A DNA stretch of 64,000 nt from a virus, in the IMG/VR virus record IMGVR_UViG_3300042314_001187, positions 62,001 through 126,000 of that record; one strand, given 5' to 3'. How positions within the stretch are numbered: the first letter of the stretch is position 1; every line of letters begins with the position of its first letter. The translations under genes and the position numbers were made by a program. Under the pieces are notes generated by a model. That model saw only the letters and a program-made list of their open reading frames with translations, searched no databases and had not been told where the DNA came from. This document shows, in pieces, positions 16,671-25,471 of this stretch.

Positions 16671-19613
16671 TTATACAAACACCTCATAACCATCACTAGC
16701 CAAATCATAAATGTAATCAGGACTAACATTAATGTTATTCCAAAATTCAACTTCTTTCTCAGTAATTGTTAATAAATCCTCAACAGTGTCTTGGTCTTCA
16801 GGTTTAAACGGTTGACCATTAGTTAACTGACATTGGTCAGTAGTAAAGAAACCTCTATCTTCAGGGTCAGTAACTAATAAGTTTTTTCTAACATCTTCAT
16901 TAAAAACAATCAATAACGGTTCGATACGTTTATTAAATGTTGTTATAGCTCTCGGAACATTATATTCACCTAACATATCAGGGTTATTCTCGATATCTGA
17001 TGTGTTTAGTATGTAACAATTTAACTTAACCGCCGACTCCATAGTATCACCGTTTGCGAATCTATAAGCAACATCCGTAGGGACACCTGTGTTAGCTTCT
17101 TTATTATTCGCGTCACTACGAACCCAGTTATCTTCAGACCAAGATTTTTCCCAACCATTTTTAAGTAGAAATTTTTCCATTTCTTTATAACTTTCATTAT
17201 TTGTGTTAAACAAATCAAGTTGTTCTTGTTTCCAACCATTTTTTGGTTTGTTAACTTTTTGAACATCACCGTGAGACGGACGAATACCATTGTTAACATA
17301 ATAGATAACATCACCTAACTGAGTGTTCATATTATGTTTAATTGCCAATTCCATATGTGCCATTCTTGACATTGACCCACCTGATTTAGTCTTTTGTGTT
17401 GTTCTTGTTAAATAATCTTTAATTGATAATTTAACTTTTGCTCGTTGGGCAATTTGCATCAACGGGATTTCTTGGTTAAATATTTTAGTTACGTATTCAT
17501 AATACCACTCAACAAATTCTTTACCTTGACCTTCTAACAAATGGTTAACCCCCTTGTCTAAGAATTTCTCAATATACAATGGTAACTTTTTAGATTTGAT
17601 AGTATTACCTGTTAATTTAACTTTCCCTTTGTGTTCCATAGTTGCGTAGTTCTTTCTTGCTAAGTTGATACAAGATTTCCAAGTTCCATCACAGTCAAGA
17701 CCCATAGCACCTCTCATAAACAAATCATTAAACTCAGCAACATCAGCGTCATACCCTGTGTATTCTTTACCTTCTTTAACTAACCAATTCAGACCTTTAC
17801 CAACATATTTTCTATCGTCAACACCACCTTCAGGTAATGAGAAGTTCATACCATCGGTATCACATACAAGTGGAGTGTAACCACGTTTTCTAAAGAACAA
17901 CAACATTTGTCTTAGGTATTGTCTACCGGTACAAGTAATCTTCTCACCTTTATCCATATCCCCCCAAGCGAATACTTGTGGTGCGGATAACGCACCGAAT
18001 AGGGAGTTGATGAAAATCTTAATCGGTAATTGTTTACGGTCAAATTTAAGTGATGTCTTTTTATCCTTACTTTCCCATTCTTTCGCCAAGTTTTTATACA
18101 TAATACGAGAGTTACGGAAATATGCTAACATTCCTTTCATCGCACCTGTAACGTCACACTCAGGGAACACATCGTGAACCAACTGAATTGATGGATATAG
18201 AGACGAGTAATCGAGTTTTAGTACGTCTTTCGAATAACCAACCATTAAGAGACGAGAAAGTCCTCCTACGAAGTCCCTTTTCTCTTGTTTCTTGGGGATT
18301 GCTAATTTGTGTTTATAAGACCACGCTAACATAATCATCTTCCATAATGTTGCGGTTCCCATTGTTGATACACGTTCATAAGTTGTTGGAACTAAGGATG
18401 CTAATAGAAACGTTCCTTGGTTGAATTCCTCATCCACCAATAACGTTTCCTCAAGGTCATCGTCAAGATAACGCTCAACTAAATCATCACCTGTTGTTTT
18501 AATGTAAACATCAGGATGACGTTCACAAACCTCATCAATCTTTTCACTAAACCCAACTTTTTTATAGTTACCGTTCTCAACATTTAACCAATATTCTTCT
18601 TTCTTCGCATAGAAAGGTCCGATATCTAAGTGGTCGATATATACACGGTCTTTAGCTTCAGCATCAATATATTTGGTAATATACTTCAAACCCGCAGATT
18701 TAATACCTGAATTGATTGCTTGAGCTCTACGAACAGAGTGGATGATATCAATAACATTATATCCCCACATACCAACTTGGTTGTATCTCTCAACCTCATT
18801 CGCTAACTTTAATAAGTTCTCAGATTGTTTAATTGAGTGTTTAGGGTTTAATGTCTTACAGATTCTTTTAATATCAATATTAAGAGCTTTACATCTTTCG
18901 AATATCCAAAACCAATCGAAGTTTGCTGAGTTATACCCACCAATAATACTTGGTTTAAGTTCATCAATAATATTGAAGAATTCCACAAGACCTCTACGTT
19001 CTGAATCATCATCAGGACATTCGATTACTTTCTTGAATCCTTTATTGGTTTTTATTCCAATCATAAAGATACGACCGTCTTTAGGTTCTAATGCGGTCGT
19101 CTCTAAGTCGAATCCAAACCTCGTAAGGTCATTGTATTCTTCGAATCCTTTAAATAATCTTTTTTCTCGTGAAATTAAGTATTGTTCTACCGGTGGTAGA
19201 ATCATAATTCTATCTTTTGATTTTTCACCCCAAGGTTCTAATCCACCTTCTTTGAAGAATTGAATTAATGAACGGTAACCTTTTAAAGATTTAACCAAAT
19301 ACTTTAATCCTTCTTCTAATCTTTCATTGGGGGTTCCATCTTCATTCTCAGTTCTTAAACGCTCAATGATGATGTTATGTTTTGACATACCGGCTTTTTG
19401 TTCGTGTTTAGAGGAGTTATAAAAATTTAATCCTCTTAAATCTCCAACCCACGCAAATGCGGTAAACGTATCTTTTTTGATTTCTTTTCCTTTCCCAGGA
19501 ATCTCTTTGATTTTGTAAACACAATCACCCGCATAGTCAAATTCTATAGCGACGATATGTTCTTCAGGGTCATTCCCTTCTAGGAATGATTTGATTTCTT
19601 CTTCACTAATCAT
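16671..19613 (-). CDS. 43: Family B DNA polymerase, T4 gp43-like
   Basis: 980 residues from MISEEEIKSFLEG. The frame is open 13 codons further to 19652, but that region is the structured leader. The exonuclease domain has FGFDLETTALEPKDGRIFMIG (Exo I, D-x-E), GGYNSANFDWFWIFE (Exo II) and YNQVGMWGYNVIDIIHSV nearby. Polymerase motifs are A LKLDYSSLYPSIQ, B KIFINSLFGALSAPQ and C LVCDTDGMNFSLPEGG (DTD). Length and motif order match T4 gp43 (898), the replicative polymerase with proofreading. It ends 2 nt from a bidirectional terminator. Its leader contains an 18-bp perfect inverted repeat whose downstream arm contains the start codon. That suggests autoregulated translation, as known for T4 gp43, though by a different structure. 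Confidence 0.95.
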   Translation of the reverse strand: MISEEEIKSFLEGNDPEEHIVAIEFDYAGDCVYKIKEIPGKGKEIKKDTFTAFAWVGDLRGLNFYNSSKHEQKAGMSKHNIIIERLRTENEDGTPNERLEEGLKYLVKSLKGYRSLIQFFKEGGLEPWGEKSKDRIMILPPVEQYLISREKRLFKGFEEYNDLTRFGFDLETTALEPKDGRIFMIGIKTNKGFKKVIECPDDDSERRGLVEFFNIIDELKPSIIGGYNSANFDWFWIFERCKALNIDIKRICKTLNPKHSIKQSENLLKLANEVERYNQVGMWGYNVIDIIHSVRRAQAINSGIKSAGLKYITKYIDAEAKDRVYIDHLDIGPFYAKKEEYWLNVENGNYKKVGFSEKIDEVCERHPDVYIKTTGDDLVERYLDDDLEETLLVDEEFNQGTFLLASLVPTTYERVSTMGTATLWKMIMLAWSYKHKLAIPKKQEKRDFVGGLSRLLMVGYSKDVLKLDYSSLYPSIQLVHDVFPECDVTGAMKGMLAYFRNSRIMYKNLAKEWESKDKKTSLKFDRKQLPIKIFINSLFGALSAPQVFAWGDMDKGEKITCTGRQYLRQMLLFFRKRGYTPLVCDTDGMNFSLPEGGVDDRKYVGKGLNWLVKEGKEYTGYDADVAEFNDLFMRGAMGLDCDGTWKSCINLARKNYATMEHKGKVKLTGNTIKSKKLPLYIEKFLDKGVNHLLEGQGKEFVEWYYEYVTKIFNQEIPLMQIAQRAKVKLSIKDYLTRTTQKTKSGGSMSRMAHMELAIKHNMNTQLGDVIYYVNNGIRPSHGDVQKVNKPKNGWKQEQLDLFNTNNESYKEMEKFLLKNGWEKSWSEDNWVRSDANNKEANTGVPTDVAYRFANGDTMESAVKLNCYILNTSDIENNPDMLGEYNVPRAITTFNKRIEPLLIVFNEDVRKNLLVTDPEDRGFFTTDQCQLTNGQPFKPEDQDTVEDLLTITEKEVEFWNNINVSPDYIYDLASDGYEVFV

Positions 19614-19687
19614 ATACTTTATTTTAAATGGTCCATTAGCTGTCGTAACCAAACGACATTTACCTTACTAAATAAAGTATATGATTA
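19607..19687 (-). promoter_or_regulatory. Nested hairpin in DNA polymerase leader, hides start codon
   Basis: Arms 19607-19624 and 19670-19687 are a perfect 18-bp inverted repeat (AAATAAAGTATATGATTA and complement). In the minus-strand mRNA the 3' arm contains the polymerase ATG (19611-19613). The 45-nt loop contains a second hairpin, TGTCGT-TTGGTT-ACGACA. A closed stem would block translation, so this is a candidate translational operator. Confidence 0.6.
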
Positions 19688-19700
19688 AAATGGGTCATTG

Positions 19701-19895
19701 TCAATTTCTTCTTAGGTTAAAAGATGTGTATATTTTTAAATCATTTTCTTGATATGTGTTTAATAGTAAACTCATAATATTTTTAAATTCGTCAATATTA
19801 AACATTTTACTTTCATTAATATTATCAACCCATATATTTTCATCTAACGACAATAAAAATTTTTGGTCTATATTTCTTTGTATTTTTTTAAACAT
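19701..19895 (-). CDS. Small hypothetical protein upstream of DNA polymerase
   Basis: 64 residues (MFKKIQRNIDQKFLLSLDEN...), charged and helical, with no recognised motif. It begins 7 nt after the end of the 231-residue virion protein gene on the same strand and ends just before the polymerase leader hairpin. It may be a short co-transcribed gene; its position is its main support. Confidence 0.45.
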   Translation of the reverse strand: MFKKIQRNIDQKFLLSLDENIWVDNINESKMFNIDEFKNIMSLLLNTYQENDLKIYTSFNLRRN

Positions 19896-19902
19896 AATTT
19901 TT

Positions 19903-20598
19903 TTATTTATAAACGATTATTTCTACAGGTGTGTTATTTAGGTTATTTGATACAAGACCTGAACCTGGGTCTAAAATATACATAACACCAGCTAATATTT
20001 GTCTATCAATAGTTGTTAATATGTTAGGTATTGTTGGTGAAAAATCATAAGGTATTGTTGGTTGAGCATTTATGAAACTCCTATCAGGTAAAAAACCACC
20101 TGTTGGTAAGTCCGGATAAAAAACAACCACACCGTTTAACACACCAAATCCCGGATATTCCACAATAACATCAAAACCTAATGTGTTTTCTAAAACATTA
20201 ACAATCATATCACCTTGTGATGTGATTTGAGAACTAACCCAAGTCGTTGGGAAAAAATAATCAGTATAGGTTGAACCTGTAACTTTAAATACACAACCTG
20301 TTGTGTTGATAACTCCTGACAACACTTGTGCGATATTTGAAAAATTATCACCTGATGTGTAAGAATTTATAGTATAAATCTCGTTTAATACTAAACCACC
20401 ATATAAATTGGGGTCAGTACTTCCTGTAAATGTTTGAGGACCTGTTTGTGTTAATAACGCTCTCCATTTTGTTATTGGTTGTAAATTATTTTGTGTTGAT
20501 TTATAAGTCTCACCTAAATAGTATACAGGTATATAAGTACCGGCACTATAACTTTCTAATAAAGGTAATTCGTTAATTGTTTTCCCTGTTAAACTCAT
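19903..20598 (-). CDS. Probable tail fibre or baseplate-attached virion protein
   Basis: 231 residues. The N-terminus TGKTINELPLLESYSAGTYI then PVYYLGETYKSTQ follows the frequent phage fibre pattern of a Leu-Pro-containing strand followed by Gly-x-Thr-x-Lys. The remainder is Thr/Gly/Tyr/Pro-rich beta-type sequence (TQTGPQTFTGSTDPNLYGG, GCVFKVTGSTYTDYFFPTTW). No enzyme motif. It is the first of several adhesion-type genes, with a TATTTAT element 18 nt upstream, and is probably exposed on the tail. Confidence 0.6.
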   Translation of the reverse strand: MSLTGKTINELPLLESYSAGTYIPVYYLGETYKSTQNNLQPITKWRALLTQTGPQTFTGSTDPNLYGGLVLNEIYTINSYTSGDNFSNIAQVLSGVINTTGCVFKVTGSTYTDYFFPTTWVSSQITSQGDMIVNVLENTLGFDVIVEYPGFGVLNGVVVFYPDLPTGGFLPDRSFINAQPTIPYDFSPTIPNILTTIDRQILAGVMYILDPGSGLVSNNLNNTPVEIIVYK

Positions 20599-20615
20599 TT
20601 GTTCTATTTTTTTAT

Positions 20616-20622
20616 ATAAATA
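20616..20622 (-). promoter_or_regulatory. Candidate late promoter element TATTTAT
   Basis: AATATTTATATAAAAAAATA on the minus strand, 18 nt before the ATG of the 231-residue virion protein. Confidence 0.5.
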
Positions 20623-20634
20623 TTATTTTAATTT

Positions 20635-21276
20635 TTAAAATGTTAAATATTGATTTTCACCAACCTCAAAATAAGTGTCAGGGTCTATTAAAACCGGATT
20701 ATCAAATACTTGTTGAGTTGGTGTTGATGAAGGTGTTGGTGTTGGTGTAGGTGTTCTTGTTGGTGTTGTTGTTGGTGTTACACTAATTGTTGGTGTTGGT
20801 GTTGTTTGAGGACCACAACTAGGACAAGGTGTTGTTGTTGTTGTTGTAACATAAGGACCATTAACACAACAAGGGAATTCAGACACATAACAACTTTCGT
20901 ATGTTAAATCGTTAGCAATAAATGATTCCTGAACGTAAACATTTAGTTTTTCACGTATTGGTAATATTAAAACACCCTCATCACTTCTTAATAGAAATTG
21001 ACCTTCATATTTACCAACACGGTTAGTGTCAGTTGAAGTTAACTGATAGTATATATAATATTCAGGTTCCGCATTAGGGTCTATAAATGTTTTCTCAACA
21101 AATCCTCCTGGTTTAGAACTTATTTTAGGTATTCCCGTATCAACATCCACCATAGAAAAAAAGATTGCCGATAATTCTATTGTTTTCATAAAATTATCAA
21201 AATCACTTCTTCCGTTATTAACGACTTGTAACTTTAATAAAGGTAATGTTGCATTTTTTTTTATAAAAAAATCCAT
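20635..21276 (-). CDS. Small tail protein with Thr-Pro linker
   Basis: 213 residues. The first ~110 residues are a beta-rich domain (LPLLKLQVVNNGRSDFDNFM, IFFSMVDVDTGIPKI, YYIYYQLTSTDTNRVGKYEG), similar in plan to N-terminal domains of baseplate upper proteins that dock fibres. A short Cys-containing stretch (SCYVSEFPCCVNG) leads into a Thr-Pro repeat (TPTPTISVTPTTTPTRTP), then a short C-terminal tail. The linker is the same type as in the giant adhesin at 26772-38159, so the two probably belong to the same fibre assembly. It has its own TATTTAT element. Confidence 0.6.
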   Translation of the reverse strand: MDFFIKKNATLPLLKLQVVNNGRSDFDNFMKTIELSAIFFSMVDVDTGIPKISSKPGGFVEKTFIDPNAEPEYYIYYQLTSTDTNRVGKYEGQFLLRSDEGVLILPIREKLNVYVQESFIANDLTYESCYVSEFPCCVNGPYVTTTTTTPCPSCGPQTTPTPTISVTPTTTPTRTPTPTPTPSSTPTQQVFDNPVLIDPDTYFEVGENQYLTF

Positions 21277-21291
21277 CTACTATTTTTAATT

Positions 21292-21298
21292 ATAAATA
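21292..21298 (-). promoter_or_regulatory. Candidate late promoter element TATTTAT
   Basis: CTATTTATAATTAAAAATAG on the minus strand, 16 nt before the ATG at 21276, and just downstream of the terminator closing the glycosyltransferase cluster. Confidence 0.5.
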
Positions 21299-21308
21299 GT
21301 TTGATATT

Positions 21309-21340
21309 AAAAAAACAAAAGAGGTATTACTACCTCTTTT
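21309..21340 (-). terminator. Rho-independent terminator closing the glycosyltransferase cluster
   Basis: On the minus strand, AAAAGAGGTA / TACCTCTTTT form a 10-bp stem with a 4-nt loop, followed by a T-run. The upstream arm overlaps the last bases of the 571-residue glycosyltransferase gene. Confidence 0.88.
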
Positions 21341-23054
21341 AACTTTCTTTTCTTAAATCTCTACTGTAATGGTCGAATCTGTTATGTTCGGTTGGTGTTA
21401 ATAACAACAAACCAAAATTTAAATTACCTTTCTTTAGCTCCTGATACATAAAACTCATCCAAGTTTGTTCATATGGGTGAGCCCAAGTTGTATTTAAAAA
21501 CATTTTTTTACTTCCTGATTTTGAGACTAATTGAGGCCAATTACAATAATAAATGTCACCTGTAACATATGGTACACCATCTAATGATTTAACATTTTCA
21601 TACCTCACTTTAGGAGCGTTAGGGTCAGTACCTTGTTCTGGTAACTTAGGGTATTCAGGCCAATACTCATCTCTAACAACTTGAGGTACATTATACCAAG
21701 ACCATTGAACTGAATTATCTCCAAAAAACTCACTGAAATTTAATTTTAAAAAATCAAAATTTTCGTTCTTAGATATTTTAATTGATTTCTCATATAGGTT
21801 ATCAACCATACGATTAAACCCGTTTCTACACACTTCACCTTTTTTAGGGTAGAAGAACATATCATCTTCAAAAAAGAACATATATTCTAAATCAGATTTT
21901 TCAAAATGTTCGGCAATCCATTGTCTACCACCACAGATTCCTAAATTATCTTTTTTAATGTGTTCAAAACCATATTTAGAACACAACTCACTATAAATAG
22001 GTGTTGTTGTTAAATCAGTTGAGTTATCTAATAATATTTTTCTTGGTTTGTCAATAAAATCTTTATCATACTCTAACATAGAATCAATTAATGTTTGTAA
22101 TTGATTTGGACTATTAAATCCGATAACGTATAAACCAACCTTATCATTAACTACAGTTTGATATGTAATTGGTGATATTGAAGGTGTTACACTATTTGAT
22201 AAGTTAGAAATTACTTGAACTGTTTGTTTTAATTCTAAATTATCATTCTTTAGATTTTCAAAAAACGTACCTATTAAACCATTTTTTTCAATTTCAAAAA
22301 AGCTTGTTAATTCAGGGTGTTTATACAATAGAATTGAAAATAAACTTTCTTCAGTACCCATCAAATCATTATTTAATGTTTCATTTAATAATGAATAATA
22401 AACACCATTGATATTTGATATTGTGTCTTTATGACCACCGAAAAAACCACCTCTACCAACTATCTCAACTTTGTTCCCTGCGTATTTGTTAATTTCAGAA
22501 TAATTAAATCCGTGAATTTCTGTTTCAGCGTCATACGGAAACGCAACAAATGTGAATTTTTTTAAATACTTAGGTAATTTTTCTAATACTTTATCGTGAG
22601 TAAAATATCCAGGATGAACTGTATTAGTGATACCGGCATCTAACCAAAATAAATAATCAGAATTAAATTTATCCATAATTCTGGCGTCATTAAGTAAAAA
22701 CATTTTACTCATCACCAATGGATTATATAACTCTAATTTGGATTGTGTAGAATCTTTTAACCAACTTACTTGATTAGACCACTCAGGGTTATTTCTTATT
22801 TTTTGTATTTTATCGTAATAATCATTGTTTTTAAACCAATCTGTGTTACGTAAAATAAATTGAGTGTTACTATTTTCTCTGTTTTTATTGACAAACTGTT
22901 GAAGGTTCTCATCACCAAAAATGATTAAGTTAACATCAATCTTTAATAAATCAGATAGTTTATCTAAATAATGTTTATAGTTACGAGACCAATCATTATT
23001 TAAATGTTCTCTACCAATATCCCATAAACCTGTAACGATTGTTAGTTTTTCCAT
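21339..23054 (-). CDS. Two-domain glycosyltransferase (HtrL/YibB-type plus GT-A)
   Basis: 571 residues. The N-terminal half (TIVTGLWDIGRE, KMFLLNDARIMDKFNSDYLF, WLDAGITNTVHPGYF, GRGGFFGGHKDTI) follows the HtrL/YibB family. The C-terminal half from about residue 305 (VGLYVIGFNSPNQLQTLIDS, LGICGGRQWIAEHFEKSD, YMFFFEDDMFFY) is a GT-A type transferase with an acidic EDD metal-binding motif. Two sugar transfers by one polypeptide are likely. It is the last gene of a five-gene cluster lying directly downstream of the fibre genes on the same strand and ending in a strong terminator. Confidence 0.8.
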   Translation of the reverse strand: MEKLTIVTGLWDIGREHLNNDWSRNYKHYLDKLSDLLKIDVNLIIFGDENLQQFVNKNRENSNTQFILRNTDWFKNNDYYDKIQKIRNNPEWSNQVSWLKDSTQSKLELYNPLVMSKMFLLNDARIMDKFNSDYLFWLDAGITNTVHPGYFTHDKVLEKLPKYLKKFTFVAFPYDAETEIHGFNYSEINKYAGNKVEIVGRGGFFGGHKDTISNINGVYYSLLNETLNNDLMGTEESLFSILLYKHPELTSFFEIEKNGLIGTFFENLKNDNLELKQTVQVISNLSNSVTPSISPITYQTVVNDKVGLYVIGFNSPNQLQTLIDSMLEYDKDFIDKPRKILLDNSTDLTTTPIYSELCSKYGFEHIKKDNLGICGGRQWIAEHFEKSDLEYMFFFEDDMFFYPKKGEVCRNGFNRMVDNLYEKSIKISKNENFDFLKLNFSEFFGDNSVQWSWYNVPQVVRDEYWPEYPKLPEQGTDPNAPKVRYENVKSLDGVPYVTGDIYYCNWPQLVSKSGSKKMFLNTTWAHPYEQTWMSFMYQELKKGNLNFGLLLLTPTEHNRFDHYSRDLRKES

Positions 23055-23055
23055 A

Positions 23056-23940
23056 TTAATTTAATTCTTCTAAAATTTTATAAAAACTTTTATTAATTTT
23101 TAAGTGTTCATCCATCACAAGACCGGCAATTCTTTCATCTTCATGCCACCAAGTGTCAAACTCATAACTTAAAAATAAGTCAGGATGATTTCTAAACATT
23201 AATGTCATAATATCTTCTTCGTGATATAGGTAATTATCCGATTCGGTTACCTCATTAACATACTTTTCAAATAATTCTAACACATTAACCCATAACTCTT
23301 TTTTACCACCAAAAAAACCACCAATTACGTGTCTACTTCTATCATAACCATTAATAAAATGTTTTGGGTTAACAGTACCCGACCAATAATTCCTGTCGTT
23401 TTCTTTACTAACAATAGTGAATTTATCTTCACTTTTAGATATTAAATTACTTAAAAAGTTATTATTAAACAAATCACTTGAATAATATTGACTATTATGA
23501 ATTCCTGTTTTTGATAAATGTTTATTAGGTATTAATCCACAATGAGATAAACCGGCATCAAACCAAAAATAATGGTCATATGACATGTCCTCGTTTTTAA
23601 ACCATATAAATTTCATATATTGGATTTCGATACATCTATCACTACCATTTTTATCACACGCATCATAGTTTTTGTATTTTTTAAATAATTCTAAAAAATA
23701 ATGATTTTCTAAATCGTATGTTACTAATTTTAATTTATCCCTATCTACGTTGTTTTCAACATAGAAAAAAGTTTCTAATCCTTCAATTTCTCGTTCCGAC
23801 GTGTAACAAATGAAATCGGCATCAGACATTTTTAATAATGATAATAAACTCCATCTATAATGGCCACCTCTACTTGGTCTACCACCAAATTTAGTTCTAA
23901 ATAAATCACTATAAATTGATGTTATAATTTTAACTGACAT
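23056..23940 (-). CDS. HtrL/YibB-like glycosyltransferase
   Basis: 294 residues. KIITSIYSDLFRTKFGGRPS opens a nucleotide-sugar-binding fold; HYFWFDAGLSHCGLIP and RHVIGGFFGGKKELWVNV correspond to the WLDAG and GGFFGG blocks in the N-terminal half of the neighbour at 21339-23054, so the two are related. It overlaps the upstream GT25-type gene by 11 nt and precedes the next by 1 nt, a tight operon. The sugar and acceptor cannot be read from the sequence. Confidence 0.75.
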   Translation of the reverse strand: MSVKIITSIYSDLFRTKFGGRPSRGGHYRWSLLSLLKMSDADFICYTSEREIEGLETFFYVENNVDRDKLKLVTYDLENHYFLELFKKYKNYDACDKNGSDRCIEIQYMKFIWFKNEDMSYDHYFWFDAGLSHCGLIPNKHLSKTGIHNSQYYSSDLFNNNFLSNLISKSEDKFTIVSKENDRNYWSGTVNPKHFINGYDRSRHVIGGFFGGKKELWVNVLELFEKYVNEVTESDNYLYHEEDIMTLMFRNHPDLFLSYEFDTWWHEDERIAGLVMDEHLKINKSFYKILEELN

Positions 23941-24664
23941 AATTAAATTCTTTATGTATATTATTCTTTTTTATTTGTTGATTAGATTCGTAATTTAAAA
24001 ATTCTGAATCTATTTTATATGGGGAATATAAGTTCCAATTGTATGTTTGTAGATAAAAATTACTATAATTACCTTGGGTAACATCTGAGAAATCACTTTT
24101 TTGAGGGGCTATTGGTAATATTGGGCAATAACTTTGTTTGATTGGTAATACTTTAAGATAAATATACTCATCAATTGGGTAATAACCATGTAAATTTTCA
24201 GTTATAATTCCCTTAACATTCTCATATATTGATTTATGATATACAATCATATTTGTCGCATAAACACCCCTATGTATTTCTTCTTTTGGTGGATAATTAG
24301 TAATATCTATTAACATTTTATCTTTCACACTAATTTCAACAGGTCGATTATGTGTTGGGGATAAATTTAGAATCCCAAATTCGGTATTTTCTAAAACAAC
24401 ATTTAATTGTTTTATAAATGATTTAGCGTTAGGTAAAAATGAGCAATCATCTTCAATTACCATAACGTATTCATAATCTCTTTCAATCGCTAAATCAATA
24501 ATGGCAACATGAGATAATGTACATCCTACATGACACCCTGTGTCAATCGCTTTAAATAATTCATAGTCCCACCCAATGTACGACATTTCCTGTTTAATAT
24601 GTTCTAATCTATCGGTTCTTTTTTCTAAGTTTAGGACAAATTTTGGTATTTCATTTAAGTTCAT
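23930..24664 (-). CDS. GT25-family glycosyltransferase
   Basis: 244 residues. FVLNLEKRTDRLEHIKQEM is the typical GT25 start (V-N-L-x-x-R-x-x-R). GCTLSHVAIIDLAIERDYEY and VMVIEDDCSFLPNAKSF provide the conserved S-H and metal-binding EDD blocks. GT25 enzymes transfer galactose or glucose in LPS synthesis and, in eukaryotes, to collagen hydroxylysine. Here it sits in the fibre-proximal cluster. It overlaps the following gene by 11 nt. Confidence 0.85.
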   Translation of the reverse strand: MNLNEIPKFVLNLEKRTDRLEHIKQEMSYIGWDYELFKAIDTGCHVGCTLSHVAIIDLAIERDYEYVMVIEDDCSFLPNAKSFIKQLNVVLENTEFGILNLSPTHNRPVEISVKDKMLIDITNYPPKEEIHRGVYATNMIVYHKSIYENVKGIITENLHGYYPIDEYIYLKVLPIKQSYCPILPIAPQKSDFSDVTQGNYSNFYLQTYNWNLYSPYKIDSEFLNYESNQQIKKNNIHKEFNYVS

Positions 24665-24677
24665 ATTATGTGTGTTT

Positions 24678-25457
24678 TTATATTATTAACCAATTATCAG
24701 GATAAAGGTCGTCTGTTATGTATGAACTATAAGACGGACCAAACCATTTACGGGGGGAGATAACGATATTTTCTTTTTTATTTAACCAAGCACCCCACCA
24801 ACTAAAACTACTATTAGCAATTACATTGTTATCACAAAATGACATTAAGTATAATTCTTCATAATCTTCTAAACCTTCAATATAAATTTTATTTTTAATG
24901 AAGTCAAAGTTGGTTTTACAAAATTCAATATCATCTGAAAATATAAGATATGTCGAATCCTCACCAATAATATTATAAGATTCTTCATAAAAATCAAAAG
25001 ATAAAACAGGGTGGTAATTATTTAAATGAAGATAATCACCTCTTCGAATATGAACTGAACAAGTTTTAGTTTTTAAAATATCATTATATTTAATTAACAA
25101 TTTTTCTTTAATTTCGTTATTACACTCGAAAATCTCTAATATTTTTTCTCGGTTTTTCTTAAAATATTTATCACTTTGGAAATATCCTGATAATTTAATG
25201 TTTCTATCAAAATTAGGTAATTCACAATAATGAAAATGTGGAACATTATATACATCATAATGTATTTTGTTATATGATAATTTTATTCTTTGGAAGATAT
25301 TGTTAACATATTTGGATATCGGGTGATGATTATTATAAAGTTCCGTAATATCAACAATAAAATCAGAATTTTCATCTAATGATTTTGAATATCCTGTTGC
25401 TATTTGAAACATTGTGTTACCTAGACCTCCAAATATTTTTGATGCTATAACATTCAC
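24678..25457 (-). CDS. GT11-family fucosyltransferase-like enzyme
   Basis: 259 residues with the GT11 signature set: GGLGNTMFQIATGYSKSLD near the N-terminus, CSVHIRRGDYLHLNNYHPVL (HxRRGDY, GDP-fucose-binding region), and NSSFSWWGAWLNKKENIVIS near the C-terminus. GT11 members are mainly alpha-1,2-fucosyltransferases. Length is slightly below the usual ~290. It lies between the GT25 and GlcNAc-transferase-like genes, so a terminal fucose on the cluster's glycan is the natural inference. GDP-fucose would have to come from the host, as no synthesis genes are seen here. Confidence 0.88.
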   Translation of the reverse strand: MNVIASKIFGGLGNTMFQIATGYSKSLDENSDFIVDITELYNNHHPISKYVNNIFQRIKLSYNKIHYDVYNVPHFHYCELPNFDRNIKLSGYFQSDKYFKKNREKILEIFECNNEIKEKLLIKYNDILKTKTCSVHIRRGDYLHLNNYHPVLSFDFYEESYNIIGEDSTYLIFSDDIEFCKTNFDFIKNKIYIEGLEDYEELYLMSFCDNNVIANSSFSWWGAWLNKKENIVISPRKWFGPSYSSYITDDLYPDNWLII

Positions 25458-25471
25458 TTTATTTAATATTT

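Noticed and set aside
18742-19263. 173-residue plus-strand frame inside DNA polymerase
   Set aside because: Antisense to the exonuclease domain of a clearly functional polymerase; no independent support.
19614-19652. Upstream extension of DNA polymerase to 19652
   Set aside because: The extra 13 codons lie in the leader hairpin and are not polymerase-like; the start at 19613 fits the family.
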